A stretch of DNA of 64,000 nt from Musa acuminata AAA Group. Its lineage: Eukaryota > Streptophyta > Magnoliopsida > Zingiberales > Musaceae. A program made the translations under genes and the position numbers. Shown here piece by piece: positions 47,400-58,108 of this stretch (position 1 is the first letter of the stretch; each line of letters opens with the position of its first letter). The stretch lies in assembly GCF_036884655.1 (NCBI RefSeq), contig NC_088342.1, positions 37,320,001 to 37,384,000 of the forward strand, written 5' to 3'. The notes beneath the pieces are model-generated. The model was not told where the DNA came from, searched no databases, and was given only the letters and a program-made list of their open reading frames with translations.

Positions 47400-49857
47400 T
47401 GCTCCAAGCTCCAGACACAAAGCTCCTCGATCTACCGTAGCGCTCAGGCCCTCCAAACCCTAGGTCACAAAACCCTGGAAACCCGAATCAGTGGAAGAAA
47501 TGGCAAAAGATTCGATAACAGAAGACGCCAGAAAGAGACCGAAATCTCGGGTTCCGCTGGCTAGGGTTTTGATTCTTGCCTTCGTTCTCTCGTCCGGGAT
47601 GATCTGTTTCGCCTCGGTTCGATCGCCCTGCGTGCGGGAGGAATCGGGAGAACGAGTGATGAGTCAGGGGATGCGTCTCGTGAGGCGAGCGGAGAGAGCG
47701 AAATGGAACGCTCGAGGAGAGATGTGCGAGAGAGAGAGAGAGGGGGGGGATGGGTTACTTGGTTTGAAGCCAAGCCGGACCCGTCGGATCCGAAGGAAGT
47801 TTATGCAATCGGATTTACCGAGGGACGTTTGACGTCCGAAACGGGTTTCCTTCGACTTCGCGGTGGGTCTGTTTTTTTGGTGGGGGGGCATTTTTGCCCC
47901 CACTTGGTTTACCCATTTTGCTTATTGTTATCGTAAGTTTTCAATTTATAATATAATGGGTCCCAAAAAACTCTTTTAATAATCCATTTTAAATTATTGG
48001 GATATTAATTTAGCTCGAGAAATAATGAAATTAATGAAACAAAAAAATTACATCGAGAAAGAAAATAAAGATTGTATTCTTGGAATATAGAAAGAAATTT
48101 TTTTTTTCGGTCTGAAAATTATAATTTGGTTGAGGGAGAATTTCTATGGAAGTTAAAAAAATATTCATCTTTTTTAGTTCGTTGCTATAAAATAATATTA
48201 GAACAAGCATAATGTTATATTTTTTTATATTTTACTTGAGAAAAAATATTTTTATAATAGTTCACTCTACGATTTATATCCACCGTAAATCAATCTTCAT
48301 AATACTAATATCGATTAATAATCTTTTTTCGACCGACGACGACGACGTTCATGAAATCCTAAACTAATGACATGATAACTCTGATAATCCAAAAGTTAAT
48401 ACTAATAGTCATTTCAAAAATGAAAGAAAGGAAGTATTTTTAAAATACTTATTTTGTATTCAAATACTGAATCTTTTCGAAGAAAAATAATTTAATTAAG
48501 AAATGATTACTTTACCCAAAAAAATGAATGTTTTATACCCAAGAAAAGCCTACACTTTCTTTATAAAAAAAAATCAAGACAAAGATTAATTAAATAAGAG
48601 AATTTATAAAATACATCCCGATCGGAGAAGACTTAAATTAACTTATAAAAGTTTGATGAATTTATTATAATTAATTTTAAATTAAATATTTTTACTAATT
48701 ATTTAGATTAACAAAATTGATAGATCAATTAAGCCCGAGTATTTGGATATGGTGATAGGTTTGAACATAAAATAATAAATTAAAAGTTAAAGAATATGTT
48801 TGACCAATACCATGCTCTTACAAGTTAATAATATAACTAATACTTGGTACTATCATCATTTGGCAAGAATGAGTTTGTCTAGGATGGACAATATAATATA
48901 TGGACTAAATTTAGTCTAATTCAGTCTTCAATCCAATTTCAGCTTTTACCCAATTTTAATCTACTTTCAACATTAGATCTATCGGGATTGTCTGTCTTCT
49001 TTTATTAGAAGTGCATATTTATTCATTAAAAAATATTAGTTCATCAAATTTATTATTAAAATATAAAATCAATAATTTTTTTTATGATGACATTCCATTA
49101 ATAAAGATGATTAAAAGATTCACCATGTTTATACATTATAATTTTTAAGTGATTCAAAAATTTAAAATGCAACGTCCGTTGCATCCTTACTCAAAAAATA
49201 CAAATTAGGAATTAAAGATATCATAACTTTAACATTATAAAAAGTTAAAGCATATTTATAATAAGATATCGTTAAAAATTGATATTCTTATAACCATTAT
49301 CACCCTAGATTTCGAGCTAATATGTCGATCGCCTAAAGCCATGTCAACCACATGTGACTGATAATAAGTAAGTGGTTTGGATTGCATACTTAAATTATAT
49401 AATGACAATCGCCTGACACCGATCATGTATAATTGATAACATATGTTTTAAGAAAGTTAAAGAGCATTTAGAATTCAATAAATACAATATCGTTATCCTG
49501 ATTTGGCTTAATAATAACACACATTTGCCTCACATTTGTTGATGATCCCGAAAGTAAGGATCCTCAAAGTTAGTTAGTTATAAAAAAAGACTATCGTTAT
49601 ATGTTACTCACATATTCTAAATTTTTATCCACTTATAACTAATTATAGTAATTTAAATTTAAAACTGATTTATTCGTCGGAGGAATATTTTTTAGGAATA
49701 TTCTTGACCTATTTTTGTATATTTGACTATCATTAACTATGATTTAGATCTAAAATATCCTCGATACATTAAATTTTTTAATATTTTCTTATTTCTCAGT
49801 GTTATCTCATGTCAATTCAAGTTTCAATTTTTTATACAAAATTTCTATCTTCATCCC

Positions 49858-49859
49858 TT

Positions 49860-49914
<55 letters not shown>
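49858..49914. repeat. (TA)n microsatellite
   Basis: About 57 bp of TA with one G interruption. Confidence 0.85.
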
Positions 49915-49915
<1 letters not shown>

Positions 49916-50033
49916 ATTAAAATATACTTAAGGCTTTCAAAGGCTAAGCTATCACAAGACATTTGTTATTTTAAACGATAATACAATGAGCTTAATAGAT
50001 TTCTTAGACTGATTTTTAATTTATTTTTTAATC

Positions 50034-50035
<2 letters not shown>

Positions 50036-50103
<68 letters not shown>
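50036..50103. repeat. (AAT)n microsatellite
   Basis: About 22 uninterrupted AAT units. Confidence 0.9.
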
Positions 50104-50104
<1 letters not shown>

Positions 50105-50561
50105 CAATCCTAATTATTTGGAACCGAATACATGAAATATTTTGGTTCATACTACTTTTTAAGGATTTTAAAAAATTGATGAATAGGATGACAAAACATT
50201 ATTTATATTTACAAAAACTTGATTGAGACGTAGTTTAGATGATTTCTATCGCTGTTTATGAAATATTCTTTATCGCTTGTGAACAATATGGGTAAACTGA
50301 CGGGTCTGATCGACGAGTTACACAAAGAAACAAAAAAAAGAACCCACGGAAAACAACACCAATGAGCACGAGAGATCGCAGTGGACTCCACTTGTGGATC
50401 CCACTGAGCATGCACCGTGTAGGCAGGTAATCCGTTGGGTATCTATTCGGAGTAGAAAAATAAAACTAGTTTACCTGAGAGAGAGCGTGCGAGCGGACCC
50501 CATTCGTTTAACGGGTCTCGGACCAGACAAAAAAACAAAACTAAAAAGAAAAAGAAAGTGC

Positions 50562-50569
50562 TATATAAA
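50562..50569 (+). promoter_or_regulatory. TATA box of a candidate plus-strand transcript
   Basis: TATATAAA in a locally GC-richer context. Transcription would start near 50595, about 215 bp before the first hairpin unit. A ttagggtt (reverse telo-box) follows at about 50693. Confidence 0.4.
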
Positions 50570-50604
50570 GTGCAAGGATATGCGATTGGGTCGGTTAGGT
50601 CACG

Positions 50605-50727
50605 ATGGCTCTCCGCGTCCTCTGTTCCCGTCCTTCCTCCCTGATCTACCACCGCTTCTTGTGGACGATCGATCGTCTTCTAATTAAGAATATTAGGGTT
50701 CGTAAGCAGGTAGCCACCGCTGCATAG
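50605..50727 (+). CDS. possible 40-codon small ORF downstream of the TATA box
   Basis: First ATG after the TATA box. It starts MALRVLCSRPSSLIYHRFLW; this part has several arginines, no acidic residues and many hydrophobics, resembling an organelle-targeting sequence. It may equally be the chance first ORF of a non-coding transcript. I recognise no family. Confidence 0.15.
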   Translation: MALRVLCSRPSSLIYHRFLWTIDRLLIKNIRVRKQVATAA

Positions 50728-50807
50728 GGGAGGAGGATTTGATTTCTTCTTTTCCCGATCAATGGGGTTACTCTTTATGTTTCCTATGCATGGCACCCTC
50801 CAACGGG

Positions 50808-50860
50808 ATGGCGTGGTAGCTCGGATGGCCTGCTTCTCTGCAGGCAACCGCTGCCGCCAT
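50808..50860 (+). ncRNA. hairpin unit 1
   Basis: Outer stem ATGGC/GCCAT, then GGTAGC/GCTGCC after a GT bulge. An internal loop (TCGGATG opposite AACC) leads to the inner stem GCCTGC/GCAGGC with loop TTCTCT. The tail near 50961 reads GGAGCCTCT with TGGTATCTCTC downstream. Confidence 0.45.
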
Positions 50861-51618
50861 TCTCTTTCGGAGAGGCGCAAGTAAGGAGGACATCGACAAA
50901 TTGAAGAATGATTTGATAGGGACCCTTTGCGTGGAATTTGTGATCTTCGTTTGAGGCGGCTCGGAGCCTCTTCCTCTGGTATCTCTCTTCCAAGAAACGA
51001 ATCTGTTCGTTCATGCTTGTGCGTTGTTTCCTGAAATTTCTAAGCAGGATGATTGATTGCCTTAGTTCGGAAAAGAAGTTTCGTATGTAGCGGTCGGTGA
51101 TTGAGATTTAATTTGCCCTTTTTTTTTTCCGCCTTGACGTGCGAGCGAAAAAAAATTTCTTGGATCTGAAAATTCCATCGACTACGCTTTTCGGCTTGAT
51201 CCTCACCCTCCGTCGACGAACTTTCCGGAGGAACCTTTAGGTTTTCGGGGCATTCGATTCTCACCAATATTTTTTGGGTGGCTCGTTTATGTCAATTGCC
51301 TATTAATATTTCAAACTTATACTTCTAAGACCAATTCTCTCAAATCTTTTTCTTTTTTTGGTGTAAACGGAAAGTGGTGAATACATGATATGATTCCAGG
51401 ACCTTTCAATATAAACAGATAAAGTCTTTACATTCTAAGTTGGCCAACACTTTTGTATACATTAAAAGAATTGCGGTGATCAACTCACCTCACGTCATTA
51501 CCTTCCTGTGAAGGGGGTCGAATACAGAATTTCCATTCTCAGATTTCAAAGCCTGTAAGTTTCAGGTTTTGAAATCCCACGTGGCAATCTCCAGATTTCA
51601 CCACTGTGCCCTTCAAAT

Positions 51619-51670
51619 GGTGGCATGATATCTTGTATATTATGCTTCTCCACATGCAAGTGCTGCCACC
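51619..51670 (+). ncRNA. hairpin unit 2
   Basis: Outer stem GGTGGCA/TGCCACC (7 bp), inner stem CTTGTAT/ATGCAAG (7 bp, one wobble), asymmetric internal loop. The stem sequences differ from the other units while the architecture is kept. The tail GGATCTGAGATTCTC lies near 51756. Confidence 0.4.
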
Positions 51671-52723
51671 ATTCCTCAAAGAGAGACATGTTTAGAGGAG
51701 GTAAAAAAAGGAAGGAATTCTGGTCTCTCCTTGTTATAGTGCTGGCAGTGCTGGCGGATCTGAGATTCTCCTTATGGTATCTCTTGCTATTAATAGAGAC
51801 CAATCCTTCTGTTCATGTTTGTATATTTTTTTCTCAAGTTTATAAGTAGTGAAATAATTTAGATGTGTCATTTTTCATCTTCTTCTCATTTTCTTAATCT
51901 GTGGTGAATTGAGATTCTGATTGCTCATTTTTTGTTTTTTTTAATTGTTTGTATTCCAGGATTTTTTGAGGTTCAGAATTTCACAAAATGGGAATCACTT
52001 TTTTGTCCTTTCAGAAAGATTGATAGGTTTTTTTCTTGTTTGTCAACTGCCCATTACTTTTTAACTTACCTTTGTATCTGAGCAATTGACAAGTCAGTTG
52101 ACTAATATAAGTTTAATGGTATCTAGGAGCAGTTGTCGGAAAGGTCAGGTGCTCATCAACACAAATTTCTTATAAAAGGTTTTGCTTGTATCCTTGCAAG
52201 ATAACTGCTTTTTTTGTATCAATTGCCATATCTCTTCTAGTGAAGTGAGGCATACATTCATGCAATTTCCCCACAAAGGGGTTGTTTTTTCATTTCATAA
52301 GGGTTTATTTAGGCTTTATGTAAATTGCCTTTCTTATTTCGAGCTAGCATGCTCTCTATTTTCTACAAACTCAATTCTCCCACCAATTATCAGATACTAC
52401 CGTCCATCTATTTTTACTCTTATGCATGCGTGTGAAAAAGGTGTGACGGTCAATTGTGAGGTTTTTATGTGTGCATTGCTTTAGTCACCCACGAATGAAA
52501 TTCCAAAAAATCACCCTAGAAAGCAGAATAAGGCAAAAATCAATGACATTGGCACCATTCATGATTGGTAAACCATTGATGATATTGGCGGTTAAACCAT
52601 CTAGGTTTCTTTTGAGCTTGTCTTGTGGGTGTAGAAGGCATTCTCATTATAAATATCTGTCAAGTTGGAAGGAAGGAGCCTTCATCTTATTGTCTCTTTC
52701 ATGGCATTTATTTTTACAATTAT

Positions 52724-52770
52724 GGCATGTAGCTAGGTGGCCTGGTTTTTCCCAGGCAACTGTTGCTGCT
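52724..52770 (+). ncRNA. hairpin unit 3 with compensatory change
   Basis: Outer stem GGCA/TGCT plus GTAGC/GTTGC (wobbles allowed), inner stem GCCTGG/CCAGGC with loop TTTTTC. Relative to units 1 and 5 (GCCTGC/GCAGGC), the closing pair changed from C-G to G-C, which keeps the stem. Tail GATCTGAGCC at 52855-52864. Confidence 0.45.
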
Positions 52771-53734
52771 ATTCTTTATCTTCTACGTTGAGGCACAGTA
52801 AGTAGATTCCAAAAGGATGGATGTGACTTTTCTATCCCTGATTGATTGAAGGCAGATCTGAGCCCTTATATGATATCTTTCTTTATTTAAGATGATTCAT
52901 GTTTAGATAAAATTTCCAGTTTGTAGAGCTAAATTGTTTACAATTTAATAAATTCCATCTTGCTTTTCTGTATGGTGATTGCATTTTGATTTTCTATATT
53001 CTGTTCTTTTATTGCATGTATTTTAGATTTTTTTTGTATTGTAGCTGAATTTTAATGTTGCTATATGTTTATTTACCTGTTCATGGCTTTTGGTTTCCTT
53101 CTTTATGTTTGAAAATCTGTACAATTGATTTGCCAAAATAATAAGTTCGAGCAGTGAAGTTTGCATTTAGTGAGTAGTTCACTAAAACTATGACAAATTT
53201 ATGAGGATTGTTTGTGTGCATAAAAGAATGAATGTGAGCATGGCCAATGAGACCAGCGATGGATGGAATAATGTATTACATCCCAATGATTTCTCCAGAA
53301 ACATCCTCTTATGCATCTCCTTGACAAACCTAATGTTTGCGTCCGGCTGAAAATTACCATAGAAAATTGCTTTAGACATCAATACAAGAAAACTCCAAAA
53401 GGAAATCCTGGTCAGTTTTAAAAAAAATAAAGGGGAACTCTGCTGTTATGTTATGTATGAGATTGATGTGATTGACAATTACGACCATATGTATTTTCTT
53501 CCCTGGACTTCTTTTGTGGGTGAAAAAAGCAATTGTCATTGCAATCTTTTATGCTAACCAGGTGCCACTTTTGTGTTCCTTTGTGGGTGACTGAATCACT
53601 CCTTGAAAGCGGTCAGTTATCCTTTTGGGTTTATATGCTCTGATTTAGTTTATTATCGGAATCTTTCAAGTTTCCCATTTAACATTGAATGTCCATCTGC
53701 CACACAAAGTGAATGGACCCTTCCAGGTGTCCTC

Positions 53735-53820
53735 TTCTATACGGAGGCTATGATGATTTATCTGAATGCGAGGCCATATTTGTATATCAGATTTTGTAAG
53801 AAACAACCACTATTGGCTCC
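53735..53820 (+). ncRNA. degenerate C/D snoRNA-like segment
   Basis: Paralogue of 54107-54196. It has GGAGGCT, then a C-box-like ATGATGA, an internal CTGA, and GAAACAA near the 3' end, but the terminal box D is replaced by CTAT. It lies just upstream of hairpin unit 4. Confidence 0.25.
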
Positions 53821-53841
53821 TCTTTTTGTTTAATCTTTAAG

Positions 53842-53888
53842 ATGGCATGGTAGCTCAGAGGGCCTGCTACTTAGGCAAGGGCTGCAGC
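53842..53888 (+). ncRNA. hairpin unit 4
   Basis: GGTAGC pairs with GCTGCA at five of six positions, and the inner stem is reduced to GCCT/AGGC. Tail AATCTGAGCC at 53956-53965. Confidence 0.35.
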
Positions 53889-54106
53889 TTTTCTTAAGAG
53901 AGACAGGGAGGGGACAAAGTAAGGAAGGTTTCTCTATATCTGATCGATTGAAGAAAATCTGAGCCTCTCTTAGTGCTGTCTCTGCAATCCCTTGGTATTG
54001 AGGCTGGTAAGGCAGAAGTGGCAGGGAAGATACTGCTCATTTATCTCATTAGTTTAAGTATGAGGCTGTCGAGGAAGCCGATGATTCTTTTTATCTTGTG
54101 CATTTA

Positions 54107-54196
54107 GAGGCTGTGATGATTGGCCCTCACAGTGGAATGTGGGGGTTCATTAATATCATATAGATGGAAGAAACAATCCTGCCTCTGAATGGCTTC
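54107..54196 (+). ncRNA. candidate box C/D snoRNA
   Basis: A perfect C box GTGATGA (54113-54119) and a D box CTGA (54185-54188) are 65 nt apart. They are flanked by GAGGCT and GGCTTC, which can pair as a 6-bp terminal stem with two wobbles. The antisense element before box D would be about ACAATCCTGCCT; I could not check it against rRNA. A weak C' (TAGATGG) is present but no clear D'. Confidence 0.35.
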
Positions 54197-54224
54197 TCTG
54201 TTGCATTTGTTTATATGAAACAAA

Positions 54225-54273
54225 GGCATGGCAGCTTGGACGGCCTGCTTCTCTGCAGGCAACCGCAACCGCC
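54225..54273 (+). ncRNA. hairpin unit 5
   Basis: Inner stem GCCTGC/GCAGGC with loop TTCTCT, identical to unit 1. The outer part GGC/GCC is kept, but the middle stem is weakened. Tail GATCTGAGCC at 54349-54358. Confidence 0.4.
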
Positions 54274-56060
54274 TTTTGTTAATAGAGGCATGGTGAGGAC
54301 ATTCTAGGAGGAGGATGTATATGTCTCTCCACTGATGTGTTGAAGTCCGATCTGAGCCTTCCTTTGGTAGCTCTCCTTATTTTAGCATGGTTGTTTTTTT
54401 TTTAATGAAATTACTAGTTCTCATCAGCAATATTATCCACTGCATGATTAATTTCACCTTTCTTCTTTATTTGGTGATCACTGTTTGATTTTACTAAATT
54501 TTGCTTCTCACAGTTTTTGTAATTTGGTCGGATTTTAGATGTTTTCACCTTTTTTGTTTCAAAATTGAACAATCACTTTTACTAAATTACAGCTTCTTGT
54601 TGTGTCATAATTAGTCTCTAAATAATGCTCTTTTGGGCACTCCAATTGCCATTCTTTTGTGAAATTGTGATTTTGTAAATTTCCCTTCCACATAAATGTT
54701 TCTTGTTCTGATGTTCCATTAATTGTGCAAATAAATGTGATTAAGCTTAATCCTATTAGCATATCTCTGTGTTTTTAGAAAAAAAAAATCAATATTACTA
54801 TTCAGACCGTTTGTTGTATTAGTAAGTGGTTTCATATGGCTTCTGCACAAGTTGTATTTGAACTGGACCATACAAATGAGTGGGATTATAGGATTGCTCA
54901 TCCGTGTGGGGTTATTACAAGCACATACTTGTCTTGGATGCTTTATGCTTATGTTCTTGACAAAATCTTTGTATTTGTTACTGTTGTTCATGACGTGCTA
55001 TAAACTCCTTTTTGTTGATTAGTTGGAAAAAGCAGAATGATAGATCTGATAGTTATGGTTCTTATAGTTTAAATGATCTGTGGCACAGCAGGAAACAATT
55101 GTGGCCTCTTATGAATGCCAACGAGATCTCTGATAAGTGAAAGACCTGGTGGCCTCTCCCGCCCAACACTTAGAACTTTCCTCTTTTGAGTATCACAGTG
55201 TTAATGTCAGCTTCATATAAATTTGTGTATCTCCATGTCCTTCAGCAGTAGCTTGAAGATTTTTCTTTCAGACAAGTCTCAGTTCTCTGATTATCAAGAG
55301 GTTCTTATTTCAGTTGCTTTCAAGGTCACCGAAGCCAACTGAGTTTATGTTACGATTGGTGACACTCTTCTGTGGGGTTGCTTGAAATTACATCTCGTCC
55401 TGCATTTCTTTATCTAAATTAGTTGAGACAGCTACATCTGCTGAGGATGGATGCGGGCCACTTGTGATGTTTATTCTTTCAAGAGACTTAGCGGTGCATT
55501 TTTCATCTTTGATCTTGCTGAGAGATCTAAATTAAGAAACAATTTTAGTAGAAGTGGCATAAGTGATGCTGCCAAAAATCAGATATAAGTTTGCTGATCT
55601 GATTGGTAAATGGTTCTTACCATCAACCATCTTAACTACATCTTGGAAAGAGATTCGATCTACTCAAAGATCAGATACAAAGGCCTTTACTCTTTATCTG
55701 TAAGTCAGCCAATTCTTTCAAGTTTACTATTTCATCATTTTGGGACATTAACAGACGAAACTATCTAGTTTGGCGGTATAAATTAGTATGTCACAAATTT
55801 ATAATTCCAAAATTTTTTTTATTGTGTATTGACTTTTCAGGGCAGGGATTGGCTCACGCGAACTTTTAGTCAAAAAGGTGTTCTGTAAATCAACCCTTTT
55901 TTATTGCCAGGCTATTTTTCGCCTTCTGTTTCCATTAGCGAAACGTGGTATCAAGTTGCAGCTTGTGCTCTAGCTAGGAACAATTGTCTGGATTGGAAGG
56001 AATTGTGTGCTAATACACCAATATTCTGCCGAATTGTTTTGATCGAATTAAAAAGGTAAT

Positions 56061-56194
56061 TTATTTTGTCTTAGCCTCTTGATGTTTCGTGATTTATGCA
56101 AAGTTGACTATTCGTTTTAATTCCCCCAGCATCTACATTATTGGTTTGACTTATGTTTTGTTTTATGAAATCAGAGTTTGATGTGTTTTGGTCC

Positions 56195-56231
<37 letters not shown>

Positions 56232-56445
56232 CACATGATCCCATTTGTTGTGCTGAATTTGTACATCATAATTATATAAAAAAAATATACAAGTGAAATA
56301 TATCACACCCAAGAAACCAAAAGCAATTTTTTTTAACATACATGATGACACTATTATGGCACACATTGAAACAAAAAACTGATGACATGCAACAACATAT
56401 GGACCAGACCACCTAATGCCATTTTATTCAAAGAAATGGCTTGAT
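56061..56445. other. 3' flank between the candidate ncRNA locus and TIL
   Basis: Contains a (TA)n run at about 56197-56229 and otherwise AT-rich sequence. This probably includes the TIL 3' UTR on the minus strand. Confidence 0.4.
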
Positions 56446-58108
56446 TCATTTGCCAAGCAGGGATTTGATCCACCAGATGCCTTTCTTGTCCTCAGGAGCT
56501 GACTCCTCTTCTGGAGGAGGATCTGCTTGAGGTGTTTTGTGCAGTTTCTGCACATCATAACCTTCTTCCTTAGCCTTCTCTAACAGCATGTTGTATACCT
56601 CCTCATCCATGTGTTTGCCTGCACAGTATCTGGGAAACCATCCCAAACACAATTTCACGTAGGAAGTGATGACACGGATTCATATAGACAACAATTGGTT
56701 TAACAATACTACAGTATAAGTGATGATAACAATAATAACACACGCATCTGTTTAAGCATTTAAGTTACATGATAATATTAACAAATTAAAATAATAATAA
56801 TAATAAATCTTGTGTTCACATCTTCCAGGTTTGAACCATCTGTAGGTAGTTACTGTGTTTTTGCTTCACAACACTACTGTCCATATCTAAGCCATGTTAT
56901 TATGTTTACATCTTGTAATGTCTTTTACATCAGACTCACGGAGACTTAGCTTAGCTGATAGTGGTTGTTCATCATTTGACCGGTGGATCTCTCTCGACGG
57001 CAAGAGAGAGGTCAACAGTACCAAACCACACAATCGAGCGGTTGGCATATCGTCTCTGATTTGTTTTGATAGAGATACGTAATCTATCGATAAAGATACC
57101 TAAATCTCTCATAAGATCATACGAGATGTTTTGATAGGGACAGGTCCAAAACTAAAATTTTCAAGGCCCAGAACTAAATTTCCCCCAAATCCACCGACAT
57201 CATAGCTATATTCTACCAATACTAGTAATCGAACCATCAACAAAGTAAAAAAGGAGAGATTTTTGTTCATGGTGAGCGAAAACCCACAAAGAACCCTAAT
57301 CAATCCATGGAATTCGAGAATGTGGGAAGAAGCAGGCGAGGAAGAGAGGACTAATTTGTCAAGTATCAGATGATAATACTAGTAATCGAACAGGTCTCCG
57401 TCATGAAATCCCATTTCCAACCATCAGCAAGTAAAAAGGAGAGAGTTTTGTTCATGGTGACAAAAACCCACAAAAAAACCCTAATAAATCCATAGGATTC
57501 GAGAATGTGAGAAGAAGAAGATGAGGAGGAGAGGACCAATTTGTCATGTCTCAGATGATAATACCAGTAATCGAACATGTCTCCGTCATGAAATCTCATT
57601 TCCAACCATCAGCAAGTAAAAAGAAGGGATTTTTGTTCACGGTGAGCAAAAACCCACAAAGAACCCTAATCAATCCATGGAATTCGAGAATGTGGGAAGA
57701 AGATGATGATGAGGAGAGAAAACTGCGTACCCAGAGGTAAGTGCGGGAAGGCTGGCCGATGAGGGCGTACTGATAGTCGTCGTCGAGGTAGAGCACCCAG
57801 TAGTCGCCGACGACGGGGAAGATGGGGAAGAAGGGGGGCACGTAGAACTTGACCTTGAGCTTGGCATCGTCGCTGGCGGGGTCGGCCCTGTAGGCGGTGC
57901 CCTCGATTGATCCGCGCCGGCCGCCGCTCCAGGTCTCGTTGAGGACGTGGACGGTGCCGTCGGAGCGCAGCGTGTAGGTGGCGCGCGTGTTGGCCCCGTC
58001 CCGCGGCTGGAAGCGGGAGGGGATGGAGGCGATCTCGTACCACCGCCCCATGTACCGCTCCAGGTCAACCCCCTTCACCACCGTCATCTCCTTCGCCGTC
58101 TTCCCCAT
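56446..58108 (-). CDS. TIL: temperature-induced lipocalin (TIL)-like, 2 exons, apparent frameshift in exon 2
   Basis: Exon 1 (57731-58108, 126 codons) starts MGKTAKEMTVVKGVDLERYM and has the lipocalin G21-x-W23 motif (MGRWYEIASIPSRFQP) and YVPPFFPIFPVVGDYWVLYL. Exon 2 (56446-56629) carries EEVYNMLLEKAKEEGYDV, KTPQADPPPEEESAPEDK and GIWWIKSLLGK, then the stop. Together they make a full-length plant TIL, a small lipid-binding protein that protects membranes under heat, cold and oxidative stress. The only GT donor (CTCTGG|GTACGC) is phase 0, but exon 2 is 184 nt where 186 would be needed. The frame breaks near 56605-56615, between LCRQT and MDEEV. Read literally, the allele is broken; a base-calling or assembly error is equally possible. 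An in-frame ATG 46 codons upstream (58246) is less likely to be the start. Confidence 0.85.
57232..57735. repeat. three tandem ~185-bp repeats in TIL intron 1
   Basis: Copies begin aaccatca at 57232, 57419 and 57604, and share acccacaaa, accctaat, aatccat, attcgagaatgtg and gatgataata...agtaatcgaac blocks. The third copy runs up to the exon 1 donor at 57731, so the array duplicates the 5' end of the intron. Confidence 0.75.

Larger units (their letters stand above)
47400..50393. other. PDS5 upstream region and AT-rich intergenic DNA
   Basis: A GC-richer 500 bp (47400-47900) is the likely 5' UTR and promoter of the PDS5-like gene. The rest is AT-rich and holds two microsatellites. No gene is recognised. 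Confidence 0.5.
50562..56060 (+). ncRNA. candidate non-coding RNA locus with five diverged hairpin units
   Basis: I find no convincing protein exons in this 5.5-kb stretch. Five units recur at hairpin starts 50808, 51619, 52724, 53842 and 54225. Each has an outer stem, an asymmetric internal loop, an inner stem (GCCTGC paired with GCAGGC in units 1 and 5), a 6-15 nt loop, then 60-90 nt and a conserved tail around GATCTGAGCC. Spacers between units also share sequence (for example around 52960 and 54455), so the locus grew by tandem duplication. A TATA box lies upstream. The orientation is inferred. The units could be snoRNA-like genes in a polycistronic cluster, structured parts of one long RNA, or a decayed repeat family. 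Confidence 0.4.

Noticed and set aside
47158..47932. Plus-strand and upstream frames around the PDS5 first exon, including an in-frame ATG at 47456
   Set aside because: They are antisense or 5' UTR readings. Known family members start near [12 protein letters not shown].
50810..50890. Classification of the hairpin units as H/ACA snoRNAs or tRNA-derived SINEs
   Set aside because: No proper ANANNA hinge or ACA box could be placed in all units, and the A-box-like tagctcagaggg is not accompanied by a good B box.
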